Shown here piece after piece: positions 8,337-17,048 of a DNA stretch of 64,000 bases. Origin of the DNA: an uncultured Eubacterium sp. (GTDB taxonomy: Bacteria > Bacillota > Clostridia > Peptostreptococcales > Anaerovoracaceae); the NCBI GenBank assembly GCA_946555345.1, contig CAMNSS010000008.1:52219-116218 (forward strand). Direction: 5' to 3'. The notes beneath the pieces are model-generated. The model did not search any database. It had not been told where the DNA came from and saw only the letters and a program-made list of their open reading frames with translations. Numbering within the stretch: position 1 is the first letter of the stretch; each line of letters begins with the position of its first letter. Both the position numbers and the translations under genes were made by a program.

Positions 8337-9509
8337 ATGGGAAAATTTTTAATTAGGGCATTGATAAAGGATTACGAGAATACTTCCGATCCAAAGGTCA
8401 GGGAACAATACGGCAAGCTGGCAGGCATCGTCGGCATCATTTCCAATCTGCTTCTTTGCATCATGAAGATCGCCGTCGGCCTAGTTGCCAAAAGCATCGC
8501 CATCATCGCAGACGGAATCAACAACCTGGCGGATGCATCCTCCTCCATCATTACGCTGGCTGGCTTTAAGCTGGCGTCAATGCCGGAGGACGAGAACCAC
8601 CCATACGGACACGCCCGCATCGAATACTTGAGCGGCCTGTTCGTCTCGATCGTCATCATCATCATCGGCGTGCAGCTATTTCGGTCGTCCATCGGCAAAA
8701 TCCTGCACCCAGACCCGGTACAGTCCAATACAGCCACCATCTTAATCCTAATCGCCGCCATCCTGGTGAAGCTGTGGCAGTCTTTTTTTAATGTCCACAT
8801 CGGCAAGAAAATCAAGTCCGTGACCTTAATGGCCACCGCCGCAGACAGCAGAAACGATGTCATTGCAACATCTGCTGTACTCGTGAGCATCCTCGTTAGC
8901 CATTTTACGGGGCTGCAAATTGACGGGTACATGGGATGCCTGGTCGCCCTGTTCATCATCTGGTCCGGCATAAAGCTCGTGCGGGAGACCATCAGCCCGC
9001 TTCTGGGAGAAGCGCCGGATCAGGAGATGGTAACCGCAATCAAGGAAATTATGCAGCGCGAGCCGGGCATTTTAGGCGTCCACGACCTCATGGTACACAA
9101 CTACGGGCCGGGGAAAATCTTCGCCTCCATTCACATTGAAGTAGATGCGGATGGGGATTTGATGAAGAGCCATGACATGATCGACAACATCGAACGCATC
9201 GTGAAAGAAAGCCTTCACATCCAGTTCGTCGCCCACATGGACCCAATCCGCACGAGCGACCCGCTGATCATGAAAATGCGCGCCGTGATTGCAGATGCGC
9301 TATTGCCGCTGGATGGCGTAGAGGACATCCATGATTTCAGAATCGTGACCGGCCCGACCCATACAAACATCATATTCGACGTTGTGCTGTCAACGGACTG
9401 CAAAATGCGGGAGGACGAGATCACCGCAGCCGCCGCGAAGGCCGCACAAGCAATCGACGAAAGTTACTATGTCGTCATCACCTTCGACAAAGCGTATACC
9501 TATTTATAA
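8337..9509 (+). CDS. Cation diffusion facilitator (CDF) metal transporter
   Basis: A 390-residue membrane protein with about six helices and a C-terminal cytoplasmic ferredoxin-like dimerisation domain (about 210 onward, HDLMVHNYGPGKIFASIHIEVD). The metal-site signature IADGINNLADASSS (HD/DD type, N-D and D residues in helix 2) and the HPYGHARIEYLSG loop identify a CDF exporter, likely Mn, Fe or Zn by proton exchange. The start at 8337 follows AGGAGG at 8321-8326. Downstream lies a 249-base gap of degenerate repeats, then the convergent nfo gene. Confidence 0.9.
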   Translation: MGKFLIRALIKDYENTSDPKVREQYGKLAGIVGIISNLLLCIMKIAVGLVAKSIAIIADGINNLADASSSIITLAGFKLASMPEDENHPYGHARIEYLSGLFVSIVIIIIGVQLFRSSIGKILHPDPVQSNTATILILIAAILVKLWQSFFNVHIGKKIKSVTLMATAADSRNDVIATSAVLVSILVSHFTGLQIDGYMGCLVALFIIWSGIKLVRETISPLLGEAPDQEMVTAIKEIMQREPGILGVHDLMVHNYGPGKIFASIHIEVDADGDLMKSHDMIDNIERIVKESLHIQFVAHMDPIRTSDPLIMKMRAVIADALLPLDGVEDIHDFRIVTGPTHTNIIFDVVLSTDCKMREDEITAAAAKAAQAIDESYYVVITFDKAYTYL

Positions 9510-9758
9510 GGATTAATGGAGCTGTTGGCAAACACTTTTTAAATAAAATTGCCTGCCATATTTACCTTCCATATATTTCCTTGCTATTTTAAGAAGAACC
9601 TATCTATTATTACAAGTTATTGACTGATGTCCCTATAAGGCAGTTTGCCAACATCCCCATCGGCAAACGCCTTGATTGGCAAGCGTCTTTAGGCACATCC
9701 TGGCAAGAACCATGCGTGCGTTTTGATGCGTATCTTTACCTGCGCCAGAAGCGCCTTT

Positions 9759-10595
9759 TTAAGCGTCTTGATAAGCGTTCCGCAGCAGTTCGATTTCCCT
9801 GGCGTATCCATCCAGCTCATTCGGGGTTTCCAAAATGCATGGAAGCCCTTTTAATTTCGGGTGGTTGATCACATTTATGATCGTCTCCGCCCCCAGATGC
9901 CCTTCCCCGATCTTCGCATGGCGGTCTTTGTGAGAGCCTGCCGGATTGAGGCTGTCGTTGATATGCAAAGCGTGCAGCTTCTGTAATCCTATGACGCTGT
10001 CGAACTGCGCTAAAACACCGTCCAGGTCATTGATGATATCATATCCTGCATCGCTGACATGACAAGTATCGAGGCACACGCCAATCTTATCCTGATGATG
10101 AACGCCATCGATGATCGCTGCGAGTTCTTCAAACCTGCCGCCGATTTCACTGCCCTTGCCCGCCATCGTTTCCAGCAGGATGATTGTCTGCTGCTCCGGC
10201 CTGATAATGCGGTTCAGAAGCTCCGTAATCAAAGCGATTCCCTGCTCCGGACCCTGCCCCACATGGCTTCCCGGATGAAAGTTATAATAATTTCCCGGGA
10301 TATATTCCATCCGCTTCATGTCGTCTTCCATAGCAAAAAAGGCAAAATCCCGCACCTTTTCCGTCGCCGAACATGGATTCAGGGTATACGGCGCATGTGC
10401 GACCAGCTTGCCAAATCTATTTTCCCCAGCAAATGTTAAAAACCGCTTCACATCTTCCGGGTCGATCGCCTTCGCGCCGCCGCCCCGCGGATTGCGGGTA
10501 AAGAACTGGAATGTATTCGCACCGATGCGGACGGCTTCTTTTCCCATATGTTCAAATCCTTTTACGGATGATAGATGACAACCAATGTAAAGCAT
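9759..10595 (-). CDS. nfo: Deoxyribonuclease IV (AP endonuclease IV)
   Basis: A 278-residue TIM-barrel enzyme of base-excision repair that cuts 5' to abasic sites with zinc ions. Family blocks are clear: [10 protein letters not shown] at the start, [12 protein letters not shown], the metal ligands in [51 protein letters not shown] and IGEGHLGAE. The start at 10595 is chosen because it matches the family N-terminus and has AAAGGAG nine bases upstream. The YibE/F gene stops two bases before it, so it is the last gene of this minus-strand run. Confidence 0.95.
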   Translation of the reverse strand: MLYIGCHLSSVKGFEHMGKEAVRIGANTFQFFTRNPRGGGAKAIDPEDVKRFLTFAGENRFGKLVAHAPYTLNPCSATEKVRDFAFFAMEDDMKRMEYIPGNYYNFHPGSHVGQGPEQGIALITELLNRIIRPEQQTIILLETMAGKGSEIGGRFEELAAIIDGVHHQDKIGVCLDTCHVSDAGYDIINDLDGVLAQFDSVIGLQKLHALHINDSLNPAGSHKDRHAKIGEGHLGAETIINVINHPKLKGLPCILETPNELDGYAREIELLRNAYQDA

Positions 10596-10597
10596 GG

Positions 10598-11842
10598 CTA
10601 CTCCTTTCGTTTCTTCAAATACAAACCACCGCAGACGCACACCGTGCACGGAATCGTCAGCAAAATTGCCAGGCTTCCAATTAAAGCCTGTAAAAATTCG
10701 ACCACGATAACCTCCCGGTTTACAAGGTCCATCGCCGAAGTCGAAAAGGTCAAGAGGATCATGATGCTGGAAAGGGAGCTTCCGATATAAGCCAGCACCA
10801 AAGTGTTCGCCATCGTCCCCATGATATCCCGCCCAATGCTCATGCCGCTTTTATAAAGCTGGCGGAAGGAAAGATCAGGAACGTGTTCACTCAGTTCAAA
10901 CAAGGAAGATGAAATATCCATGGCGATATCCATGATCGCCCCCAGTGCGCCGATGACGACCGCAGCGAAGATGATTGCAGTCAGGTCCATCGGTTTATCA
11001 GGATTCAGCATCGTCAAATAATACGAATGCTCGTCGATAAATCCCGTAAGCTCCATCACGCCGCTCATAATGTACGTACCGGCCGCCGCGATCAGCGACC
11101 CCGCCGCACAGCCGATAATCGTCGCCAGCGTCTTCCTGCTCATACCGTTGATCAATGCCAGCGTCATGACGATGGTAAACAAACTGGTAACCGCAGCCAG
11201 CAAATAAGCGTTAAAGCCTGCCATCACCGCTGGCACGAAGACGAAAAACACGAAGGAAAACGTAAAAACCAAGGAAATCAGCGTATTGACGCCTTTCCAC
11301 CTGCCGATCAGCAACACCAGCAGCATGAACACCGCCGCCAAAACAATGACCTTGTCAAACCGATAATAATCGCTGAACTGCCAGGTATTTTCCATTCCGG
11401 CATCCGCAGAGCGGAGCAAAAGGATTTTATCGCCAGGCGTTACGCGCTTAACATACTCGCTTCCAGCGTACATCCCATCAATCAGTTGCTGCGCCTCCAC
11501 CTCATCGCCCTTGTGCGTCCCGTTTAAAATCCTGCATTTAAAATCTACGATCGTGCTTTCGTAAATGGCCTCGCCTCCCAGGTTCGTCTCATCGCTGGAC
11601 TCATTCATCACCTTTATGACCTCTCCTCTGGCGGTATCATCCGCCGTATCGCTAAAAAACGATAACTCTTTCGTTACCACCCGGTTTCCCGCCAATATAA
11701 AAGTAATGGAAAAGAACACGGTAAGCACCCATACGATTGCTTTTTTTACGTCAAACGCATTCCTCCTGCCAAGCGCGCTCTCCCCGCCAGATGTTCTTTC
11801 CCCGCCAGATGTTCTTTTTCTGCTACGCATCGTTTGCTGCAT
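10598..11842 (-). CDS. YibE/F family membrane protein
   Basis: A 414-residue integral membrane protein. One helix lies near residues 33-52, then an extracytoplasmic region (about 55-155), then seven or so helices to the C-terminus. The motif regions [19 protein letters not shown] and [22 protein letters not shown] are typical of YibE/YibF proteins, a poorly understood family. The first 30 residues contain a perfect duplication (RTSGGE twice; DNA 11782-11817). Either of two ATGs (11842 or 11830) could start it. nfo begins two bases after its stop. Confidence 0.85.
   Translation of the reverse strand: MQQTMRSRKRTSGGERTSGGESALGRRNAFDVKKAIVWVLTVFFSITFILAGNRVVTKELSFFSDTADDTARGEVIKVMNESSDETNLGGEAIYESTIVDFKCRILNGTHKGDEVEAQQLIDGMYAGSEYVKRVTPGDKILLLRSADAGMENTWQFSDYYRFDKVIVLAAVFMLLVLLIGRWKGVNTLISLVFTFSFVFFVFVPAVMAGFNAYLLAAVTSLFTIVMTLALINGMSRKTLATIIGCAAGSLIAAAGTYIMSGVMELTGFIDEHSYYLTMLNPDKPMDLTAIIFAAVVIGALGAIMDIAMDISSSLFELSEHVPDLSFRQLYKSGMSIGRDIMGTMANTLVLAYIGSSLSSIMILLTFSTSAMDLVNREVIVVEFLQALIGSLAILLTIPCTVCVCGGLYLKKRKE
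11782..11817. repeat. Perfect 18-bp tandem duplication in the YibE/F N-terminus
   Basis: Two identical 18-bp units (11782-11799, 11800-11817) encode RTSGGE twice. In frame and apparently recent. Confidence 0.9.
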
Positions 11843-11875
11843 CCCTTCCCTTATCCTGTATTTACGATATATTTT

Positions 11876-11895
11876 GAGAGGGCCTAAGCCCTCTC
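11876..11895. other. 8-bp perfect hairpin between flavorubredoxin and YibE/F genes
   Basis: GAGAGGGC and its complement flank a four-base loop (11884-11887). It lacks a T-run on either strand, so it is probably not a simple terminator; an mRNA processing or stability element is possible. A second small hairpin (CCCGC/GCGGG) lies at about 11919-11931. Confidence 0.5.
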
Positions 11896-12108
11896 ATTTC
11901 ATCAAGTTATTTCATTTTCCCGCTAAGCGGGTTTCTTCTATTTGCCAAAGCATTTTATCCGCCCAAGGCTAACTGCGACGCCAAACGATTCGCCCAGGCA
12001 AACTGCATCACTGCGCCGCATGGGATGATTCCATGCGGCAAGTCCGTTCCGCCCAGCAAGCGATTCATCCATCCGCCGTTTCTGCCTGCCGGTTGCTTAC
12101 GGCAATTC

Positions 12109-13506
12109 TTATGATTCAACAGGTGAAAAATCCGCAACGCCGCGTCCGCAAAGCGGGCAGGTAAAATCATCTGGCAGCACATCGCCTTCAAACACGTAAC
12201 CGCATATATTGCAGACAAAGCCCTTTGGCGATGCATTTTCCGCAGCGCTGTCTTCGCCATTGCTTCCAGAAACATCTGACCCGGCGTTATCATTTGCCTT
12301 TCCGCCAGCGGTATCTTCGCCTCCCGCATCATGCGCCTGCTCCGTATATGCCGCAAGCTCAGCGGCCAATGCCAATACCTGCCTCGTGCTTTCTTCATTC
12401 AAGGCGGATTTTATCGTCACATTGTTTTCGAGGATTCTAAGCGCCTTTGCCTCAGCAAGATATTTTTGCATCTTTTTCATTGCCGCAGGCGCCCATGAGC
12501 CATTTTCGATAAACGCCAGCGTCCTGTTCTGGAAGTTCCGCTCGGTCAAATGATCGATGAACTGCTTCATGAACGGGAAGATATCGGAGTTATATGTCGT
12601 AGTCGCCAGCACCAGGCGGTCATACCGGAATGCATCCTCCACCGCTTCCGCCATGTCGCATCTTGCCAAATCGTTGACAGCGATATGTTCCACGCCCAAT
12701 TTAGAAAGCTCCGTTTCAAGCAGGCGAACCGCTTTTTCCGTATTGCCGTATACCGATGTATAACAGATGCATACGCCCTTTGTCTCCGGCTGATAGCCAG
12801 ACCAAATATCATACAAGTTAAAGTAATCATCCAAGCCGCTGTCCAGCGTTGGGCCATGAAGCGGACAAATGATATCGATTGCAAGCGCCTCGACTCTTTT
12901 TAACACATTCTGTACTTGTGCGCCATACTTTCCAACAATGCCTATGTAATAGCGCCTTGCCTCGCATGCCCAGTCCTCGTCCCTATCCAATGCGCCGAAT
13001 TTTCCGAATGCGTCGGCAGAAAAAAGAACCTTTTCAGAAGATTCATAAGCCATCATTACCTCCGGCCAATGAACCATCGGCGCAAACAGGAACGTCAGCG
13101 TATGCCTTCCCAGCTCTAGCGCCTCCCCATCTGCTACAACCAGCGTATGCGCAAACGCCAGGCCAGGGAAAAACTGTTCGATCATCTGGAAGGTCTTCTT
13201 GTTTCCAACGACAGCCACATCCGGATATTTCTCGATTAAACTTTTGATGGAAGCGGAATGATCCGGTTCCATATGCTGGACAATCAAATAATCCAGCGGC
13301 CTTCCATCCAAAGCCGCCTCCACATTAGCAAGCCACTCTGCCGTTTTTTTCTGCTCGATGGTATCCAGCACAGCGGTCTTGTCATCTAAAATCACATACG
13401 AATTGTACGCCATGCCGTTTGGAACTGCATATTGTCCTTCAAACAAATCGAGTTCATGGTCGTCAGCCCCCACGTAAATAATGGAATCCGTTATTTTTCT
13501 CAACAT
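12109..13506 (-). CDS. Flavodiiron protein fused to rubredoxin (flavorubredoxin)
   Basis: A 465-residue soluble enzyme that reduces O2 or NO to protect anaerobes. Residues 1-250 are a metallo-beta-lactamase-like diiron domain (H78, E80, D82, H83 in HMEPDH). Residues about 252-395 are a flavodoxin domain (TSVYGNTEKAV for FMN phosphate). After a 35-residue Gly/Asp/Ser/Ala-rich linker comes a rubredoxin with two CxxC pairs (CNICG, CPLCG). In this fusion the rubredoxin feeds electrons to FMN and the diiron site. It follows mogA-MOSC by 28 bases, with GGAGGGATG upstream, so it is probably read with the molybdopterin genes. Confidence 0.93.
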   Translation of the reverse strand: MLRKITDSIIYVGADDHELDLFEGQYAVPNGMAYNSYVILDDKTAVLDTIEQKKTAEWLANVEAALDGRPLDYLIVQHMEPDHSASIKSLIEKYPDVAVVGNKKTFQMIEQFFPGLAFAHTLVVADGEALELGRHTLTFLFAPMVHWPEVMMAYESSEKVLFSADAFGKFGALDRDEDWACEARRYYIGIVGKYGAQVQNVLKRVEALAIDIICPLHGPTLDSGLDDYFNLYDIWSGYQPETKGVCICYTSVYGNTEKAVRLLETELSKLGVEHIAVNDLARCDMAEAVEDAFRYDRLVLATTTYNSDIFPFMKQFIDHLTERNFQNRTLAFIENGSWAPAAMKKMQKYLAEAKALRILENNVTIKSALNEESTRQVLALAAELAAYTEQAHDAGGEDTAGGKANDNAGSDVSGSNGEDSAAENASPKGFVCNICGYVFEGDVLPDDFTCPLCGRGVADFSPVES

Positions 13507-13534
13507 TTCTCATCCCTCCTGAGTTGTCATAATT

Positions 13535-14608
13535 TTAATTACGGTAAATTTTGATCGTGTCGCCGGCTTTTACCTTGCCAGACTTTAATATCTTGATAAA
13601 AATGCCTTCCCGCGGCATGACGCAATCCCCGGCCAGTTCCCGGATTGCACAGCCATGATGGCACTCTTTTCCAATTTGCGTCACTTCCCCCTCCGCAGCT
13701 CCGATCTGCATCTTCGTTCCTACTGGAAGCTGGTGAAGCACAATGCCTTCTGTCAATATATTTTCTGCAAAGTCTCCGTTTTTTAACGGAAAATCGAGCG
13801 ATTTCTGTACCTTGGCGACGCTTTCTGCCGCCAAAAGGCTCACTTGCCGATGCCAATTTCCCGCATGTGCATCACCCTCAATGCCATGGTCTGTTTTCAG
13901 GAAACCTTCTGCGATCTCATGCTTTTGCTCGCCTTTTTTCTCACTGATGCAAACGGCCTTCACGATTCCCTCGCCCGCCACAATATGTTCCGCTTTCATA
14001 ATCCCTTCGCCTTTCTGTCCGCTTCCATCCGCCGCATCCGCTACAGCCACCGCATGGCCTGTATTCTCCGCTTGCATTACGCCTTTCACATTCCCAGCGG
14101 GCGTATTTTTCAAATGCATTGCCGCACAGTCGGATGCCTCGCCAACCAATACCTCAACGCCGTGCCGAATCGGCTTGATCACAGCTTCCAAGCACTCGCC
14201 GGCCGCCTTCCTGCTGCCCGGCAAATTGATGATAAGCGTCTGTTTCCGCAAGCCTGCCGCCGCCCTGGAAAGCATTCCCATCGGTGTTATCTTCATGCTT
14301 TCAGCCCGCATCGCTTCCGGAATCCCCCGCACTTCCCGATCTATGACCGCCAGCGTAGCTTCCGGCGTCACATCGCGCAGGGAAAATCCCGTGCCGCCTG
14401 TCGTAACGACGAGGGTTATGGCAAGCTCGTCCGCACATTTTATCAATTCGGACTTGATTTGCTCCATCTCATCGGGAATCAGGGTCCGATAAGAAATATG
14501 CCATCCGTTTTCTTCCAAGATCGCTGCCACGGCGTCGCCCGCTGTGTCTTCCCGCAGTCCCTGTGCGCCTTTATCGCTCATGGTAATGACCGCCGCTTTG
14601 TATTCCAT
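13535..14608 (-). CDS. MogA/MoaB-like molybdopterin adenylyltransferase fused to a MOSC domain
   Basis: A 357-residue fusion. Residues 1-150 are a MogA/MoaB domain (MEYKAAVITMSDKG, TTGGTGFSLRDVTPEA, INLPGSRKAAGECLEA), which adenylylates molybdopterin before Mo insertion. A low-complexity linker follows, then from about residue 200 a MOSC domain (IVKAVCISEKKGEQK, HGIEGDAHAGNWHRQVSLLA, GDFAENILTEG), a sulfur-carrier fold seen in Moco sulfurases and YiiM-type proteins. The start at 14608 has AAAGGAGCG upstream and matches the family; a 66-codon in-frame extension upstream has neither. It lies between moaC and the flavorubredoxin gene on the same strand. Confidence 0.88.
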   Translation of the reverse strand: MEYKAAVITMSDKGAQGLREDTAGDAVAAILEENGWHISYRTLIPDEMEQIKSELIKCADELAITLVVTTGGTGFSLRDVTPEATLAVIDREVRGIPEAMRAESMKITPMGMLSRAAAGLRKQTLIINLPGSRKAAGECLEAVIKPIRHGVEVLVGEASDCAAMHLKNTPAGNVKGVMQAENTGHAVAVADAADGSGQKGEGIMKAEHIVAGEGIVKAVCISEKKGEQKHEIAEGFLKTDHGIEGDAHAGNWHRQVSLLAAESVAKVQKSLDFPLKNGDFAENILTEGIVLHQLPVGTKMQIGAAEGEVTQIGKECHHGCAIRELAGDCVMPREGIFIKILKSGKVKAGDTIKIYRN

Positions 14609-15010
14609 AATCGCTCCTTTCGCCGGAATCATTTCATGTTGTATTGATTGTCCCCGCATCGCCGCGAGGCCGCACCGGCTTGGCGGTGCGCTGATTATAT
14701 GTTGCGCCGGGTATACATTGCGCCGCGGCGCACCAGCGTTAGGGCGGTTGATTCCGCATTGCACTAAGTTCGCATCGCCCTGAGCTTGTATTGCGCCAAG
14801 GGACATTGCTTCGATGGTTCATCGCCTATCTGCGATACTGATTTTACCTGTTTTCCATGCAAAATCGCCATCCATGCATGGAATTGCCTTTTTCCGCATC
14901 CTCACTAATCTTCCATTTCATTCCGCCTGCAACGCTCCGCTCTGTTTTGCTCCGCCCACAACGCTATCGTTCCGCTCCGCCTTTATTCCACCTGCAAACC
15001 GTTATTCCCC
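14609..15010. other. Gene-free spacer of degenerate repeats between mogA-MOSC and moaC
   Basis: 402 bases with no supported gene. It has a CGCACCG/CGGTGCG hairpin near 14672-14693, several GCATCGCC/ATTGCGCC-like units (14645-14815), and a second set of units beginning TCCGCCTGCAACGC between about 14920 and 15005. The pattern matches other decayed repeat gaps in this window. Confidence 0.5.
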
Positions 15011-15514
15011 TCAGGAATTTCCATTTTTCTGCGCCGCCTGCGCCCGGTGAAAATCCCCGCTCTTGCCGCCTTTCTTGGAAAGAAGGCAAATTCCATCGAT
15101 CACCATATCCTTTTGCACCGCCTTGCACATATCGTACACGGTGAGGGCGGCGGCAGAAACTGCCGTCAGCGCTTCCATCTCCACCCCAGTCACGCCCTTG
15201 CACCTGACCTCCGCCTGTATCTCCACCGCCAATTCCGCTTCGTTGAGGCCGAATGCAATATCGACGCCCGTCAGCATCAGCGGATGGCACATGGGGACGA
15301 TCTCCGACGTTTTCTTTACCGCCATAATCCCTGCAATCTGCGCCGTCCCCAGCACATCGCCTTTCTTCATGCCGCCGCTTTTTATCTTATCAAAGGTTTC
15401 GCGGTTGACAAGCACCCGGCCTGCCGCCACCGCTGTCCGCTCGGTTTCCGCCTTCTGGCCTACATCCACCATTCTGGCGCGGCCCTCTTCATTGAAGTGC
15501 GTAAAATCCGCCAT
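15011..15514 (-). CDS. moaC: Cyclic pyranopterin monophosphate synthase
   Basis: A 167-residue protein carrying the full MoaC signature: THFNEEGRARMVDVG, LGTAQIAGIMAVKKTSE, VPMCHPLMLTGVD and GVTGVEMEALTAVSAAALTVYDMCKA with the catalytic K and D region (KDMVIDGI). It converts the MoaA product to cyclic pyranopterin in molybdenum cofactor synthesis. The start at 15514 is set by AGGAGG and the family N-terminus. The C-terminus ends with an extra Gln/Ala-rich tail. moaA lies upstream on the same strand across a 295-base repeat-filled gap. Confidence 0.95.
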   Translation of the reverse strand: MADFTHFNEEGRARMVDVGQKAETERTAVAAGRVLVNRETFDKIKSGGMKKGDVLGTAQIAGIMAVKKTSEIVPMCHPLMLTGVDIAFGLNEAELAVEIQAEVRCKGVTGVEMEALTAVSAAALTVYDMCKAVQKDMVIDGICLLSKKGGKSGDFHRAQAAQKNGNS

Positions 15515-15542
15515 CCGTATCCTCCTAAATCCAAGCCTTTTG

Positions 15543-15642
15543 TTACAAGTTATCTCCATTCTTTTTCTTGCAAGCTCTCATTAATATTCTTATTGCAAGC
15601 TTCCATTAATTTTCCGGTTGCAGGATTCCACTAATTTTCTGA
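15543..15642. repeat. Degenerate 25-bp tandem repeat, four units
   Basis: Units at 15543-15567, 15568-15592, 15593-15617 and 15618-15642 are exactly 25 bp apart. The last three share TTGCA at the start and CATTAAT/CACTAAT in the middle; the first is more diverged. The unit length is not a multiple of three, so it is not a coding repeat. Confidence 0.75.
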
Positions 15643-15656
15643 TTTCAGGCCGCAAC

Positions 15657-15797
15657 CCGTCCACTTGCCGCAATTCTTCCGATTTTGCGTTCTTGCGTCA
15701 ATCCTGTCCGCTCCTCTTGCATCAAGCCTTTTCACTTCGCTTGCCGCAGACTTTGCGCTTCGCTCGCTAAAAGCCTTTCGCCCCGCTTACCAAAACT
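15657..15797. repeat. Degenerate 24-bp tandem repeat, five to six units
   Basis: Units begin near 15657, 15679, 15703, 15727, 15751 and 15774 (22-24 bp each). They share a CC start and a CTTGC core. Together with the 25-bp array next to it, this fills nearly the whole moaA-moaC gap. Confidence 0.7.
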
Positions 15798-15809
15798 CAT
15801 ATAATCCCG

Positions 15810-16763
15810 CTACCCGCCGATGCGGTTCATGTCCCGTCCTGCATGGCTGGGATTGTCCGCATCGAGCATCCCGCGCATCTGCGGCTTGTCCAAAATCGCC
15901 TGCCGCATAATTTCCTGCATTTCCGCCTGTGACTTTCCGCGAATGGAAATTTCAACATCCGAGTGAAGGCAAGGCTTCAGCATCCCGTCAGCCGTCAGCC
16001 GGATCTTATTGCAATCGCCGCAAAACTCACAGCTAATCGGCCGGATCAACCCGACCCTGCCCTTTGCCCCGGGAAGCTGGTACATCGCCGCCACCCCATC
16101 CGCCAAATCGAGGGACACAAGCTCCGGCACAGCCTCCAGCACCCGCTTACAGCTAATGAATTTTCCCTTATCAAAATCAATCCCGCCGCCAATCGGCATC
16201 AGCTCGATAAACCGAACCTCCAGCGGGCGGTCCTTGGTCAGCGCCACGAAATCCGCAATCTCATCATCATTGAACCCGCCCATGAGAACCACGTTCAGTT
16301 TGATCGCATCAAATCCCGCCGCAAAAGCCGCCTCAATGCCGTCAAAGACATCCTGCAAATCGCCCAGGCGCGTAATATCCCGAAATTTTTGCGGATTCAA
16401 AGTATCAAGGCTTATGTTGATACGATCAAGCCCGGCTTCCTTCAAATCCCTGGCACAATCTGCGAGAAGCGTTCCATTCGTCGTCATGCAAAGCTCCCTC
16501 ACGCCGTCAATCCCTGCAATCTGCTTGCAAAGCTGCACGATCCCCCGCTTAACCAGGGGTTCGCCGCCTGTAATGCGTATTTTGCTAATGCCAAGGGAAA
16601 CGGCAGCCCTTACCGCATCTATAGTTTCTTCTGCCGTCATCATTTCATCGTGGCTTCTTTTGCAAATGCCTTCTTCCGGCATACAGTATTTACACCGCAA
16701 ATTGCAAAGCTCCGTTACGGAAATCCGCATATAGTTAATGTCCCGCCCGCAATGATCTATCAT
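15810..16763 (-). CDS. moaA: GTP 3',8-cyclase
   Basis: A 317-residue radical-SAM enzyme, first step of molybdenum cofactor synthesis from GTP. The N-terminal cluster motif CNLRCKYC (CxxxCxxC) follows YMRISVTEL, and a second cluster site (CEFCGDCNKIRLTADG with a further Cys in LKPCL) marks MoaA. The family usually ends in Gly-Gly, and this one ends RIGG as expected. The start at 16763 (MIDHCGRDINYMRIS) matches the family. A GTG 33 bases upstream also extends the frame but would be almost at the predicted transcription start. It is the first gene of the minus-strand moa run. Confidence 0.95.
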   Translation of the reverse strand: MIDHCGRDINYMRISVTELCNLRCKYCMPEEGICKRSHDEMMTAEETIDAVRAAVSLGISKIRITGGEPLVKRGIVQLCKQIAGIDGVRELCMTTNGTLLADCARDLKEAGLDRINISLDTLNPQKFRDITRLGDLQDVFDGIEAAFAAGFDAIKLNVVLMGGFNDDEIADFVALTKDRPLEVRFIELMPIGGGIDFDKGKFISCKRVLEAVPELVSLDLADGVAAMYQLPGAKGRVGLIRPISCEFCGDCNKIRLTADGMLKPCLHSDVEISIRGKSQAEMQEIMRQAILDKPQMRGMLDADNPSHAGRDMNRIGG

Positions 16764-16806
16764 TTCGCCGTAAAATCTCCATTTCATTTCGATCACAGAT
16801 ACGGTT

Positions 16807-16815
16807 ATTATACCA
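16807..16815 (-). promoter_or_regulatory. Extended -10 promoter of the moaA run
   Basis: On the minus strand TGGTATAAT (TGn-TATAAT) is a perfect extended -10 element; the -35 is poor. It lies about 45 bases before the moaA ATG. Confidence 0.6.
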
Positions 16816-16939
16816 AAATAGTCAGGGTTTTAAAAGGGTTAATCGCCAATTCTGCGGCAATCGCTTACGAAAGGGCAAAAAACTTAAAATGTTACGCAAA
16901 ACGCCCATCTTACACAAAATGGCAAACTTCCTGCCATGC

Positions 16940-16966
16940 AAAAAGGATACCGAAGGCATCCTTTTT
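16940..16966 (-). terminator. Terminator downstream of the Ca-binding-repeat gene
   Basis: GGATGCC/GGTATCC stem with a TTCG loop, flanked by A-run and T-run, so it can work in both directions. It ends the minus-strand gene at 17049 and separates it from moaA. A 76-codon frame that crosses this hairpin is therefore unlikely to be a gene. Confidence 0.85.
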
Positions 16967-17048
16967 GCAAGAAAATTAAAATCTCCCAAATCCCTATATA
17001 GCAGAGATTCAGGAGATTCTAGTTCCGCAAACCGGTCTTTTTCATCCA

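Noticed and set aside
11876..11931. Terminators between flavorubredoxin and YibE/F
   Set aside because: The two hairpins lack a T-run in the minus direction, so I list them only as stem-loops.
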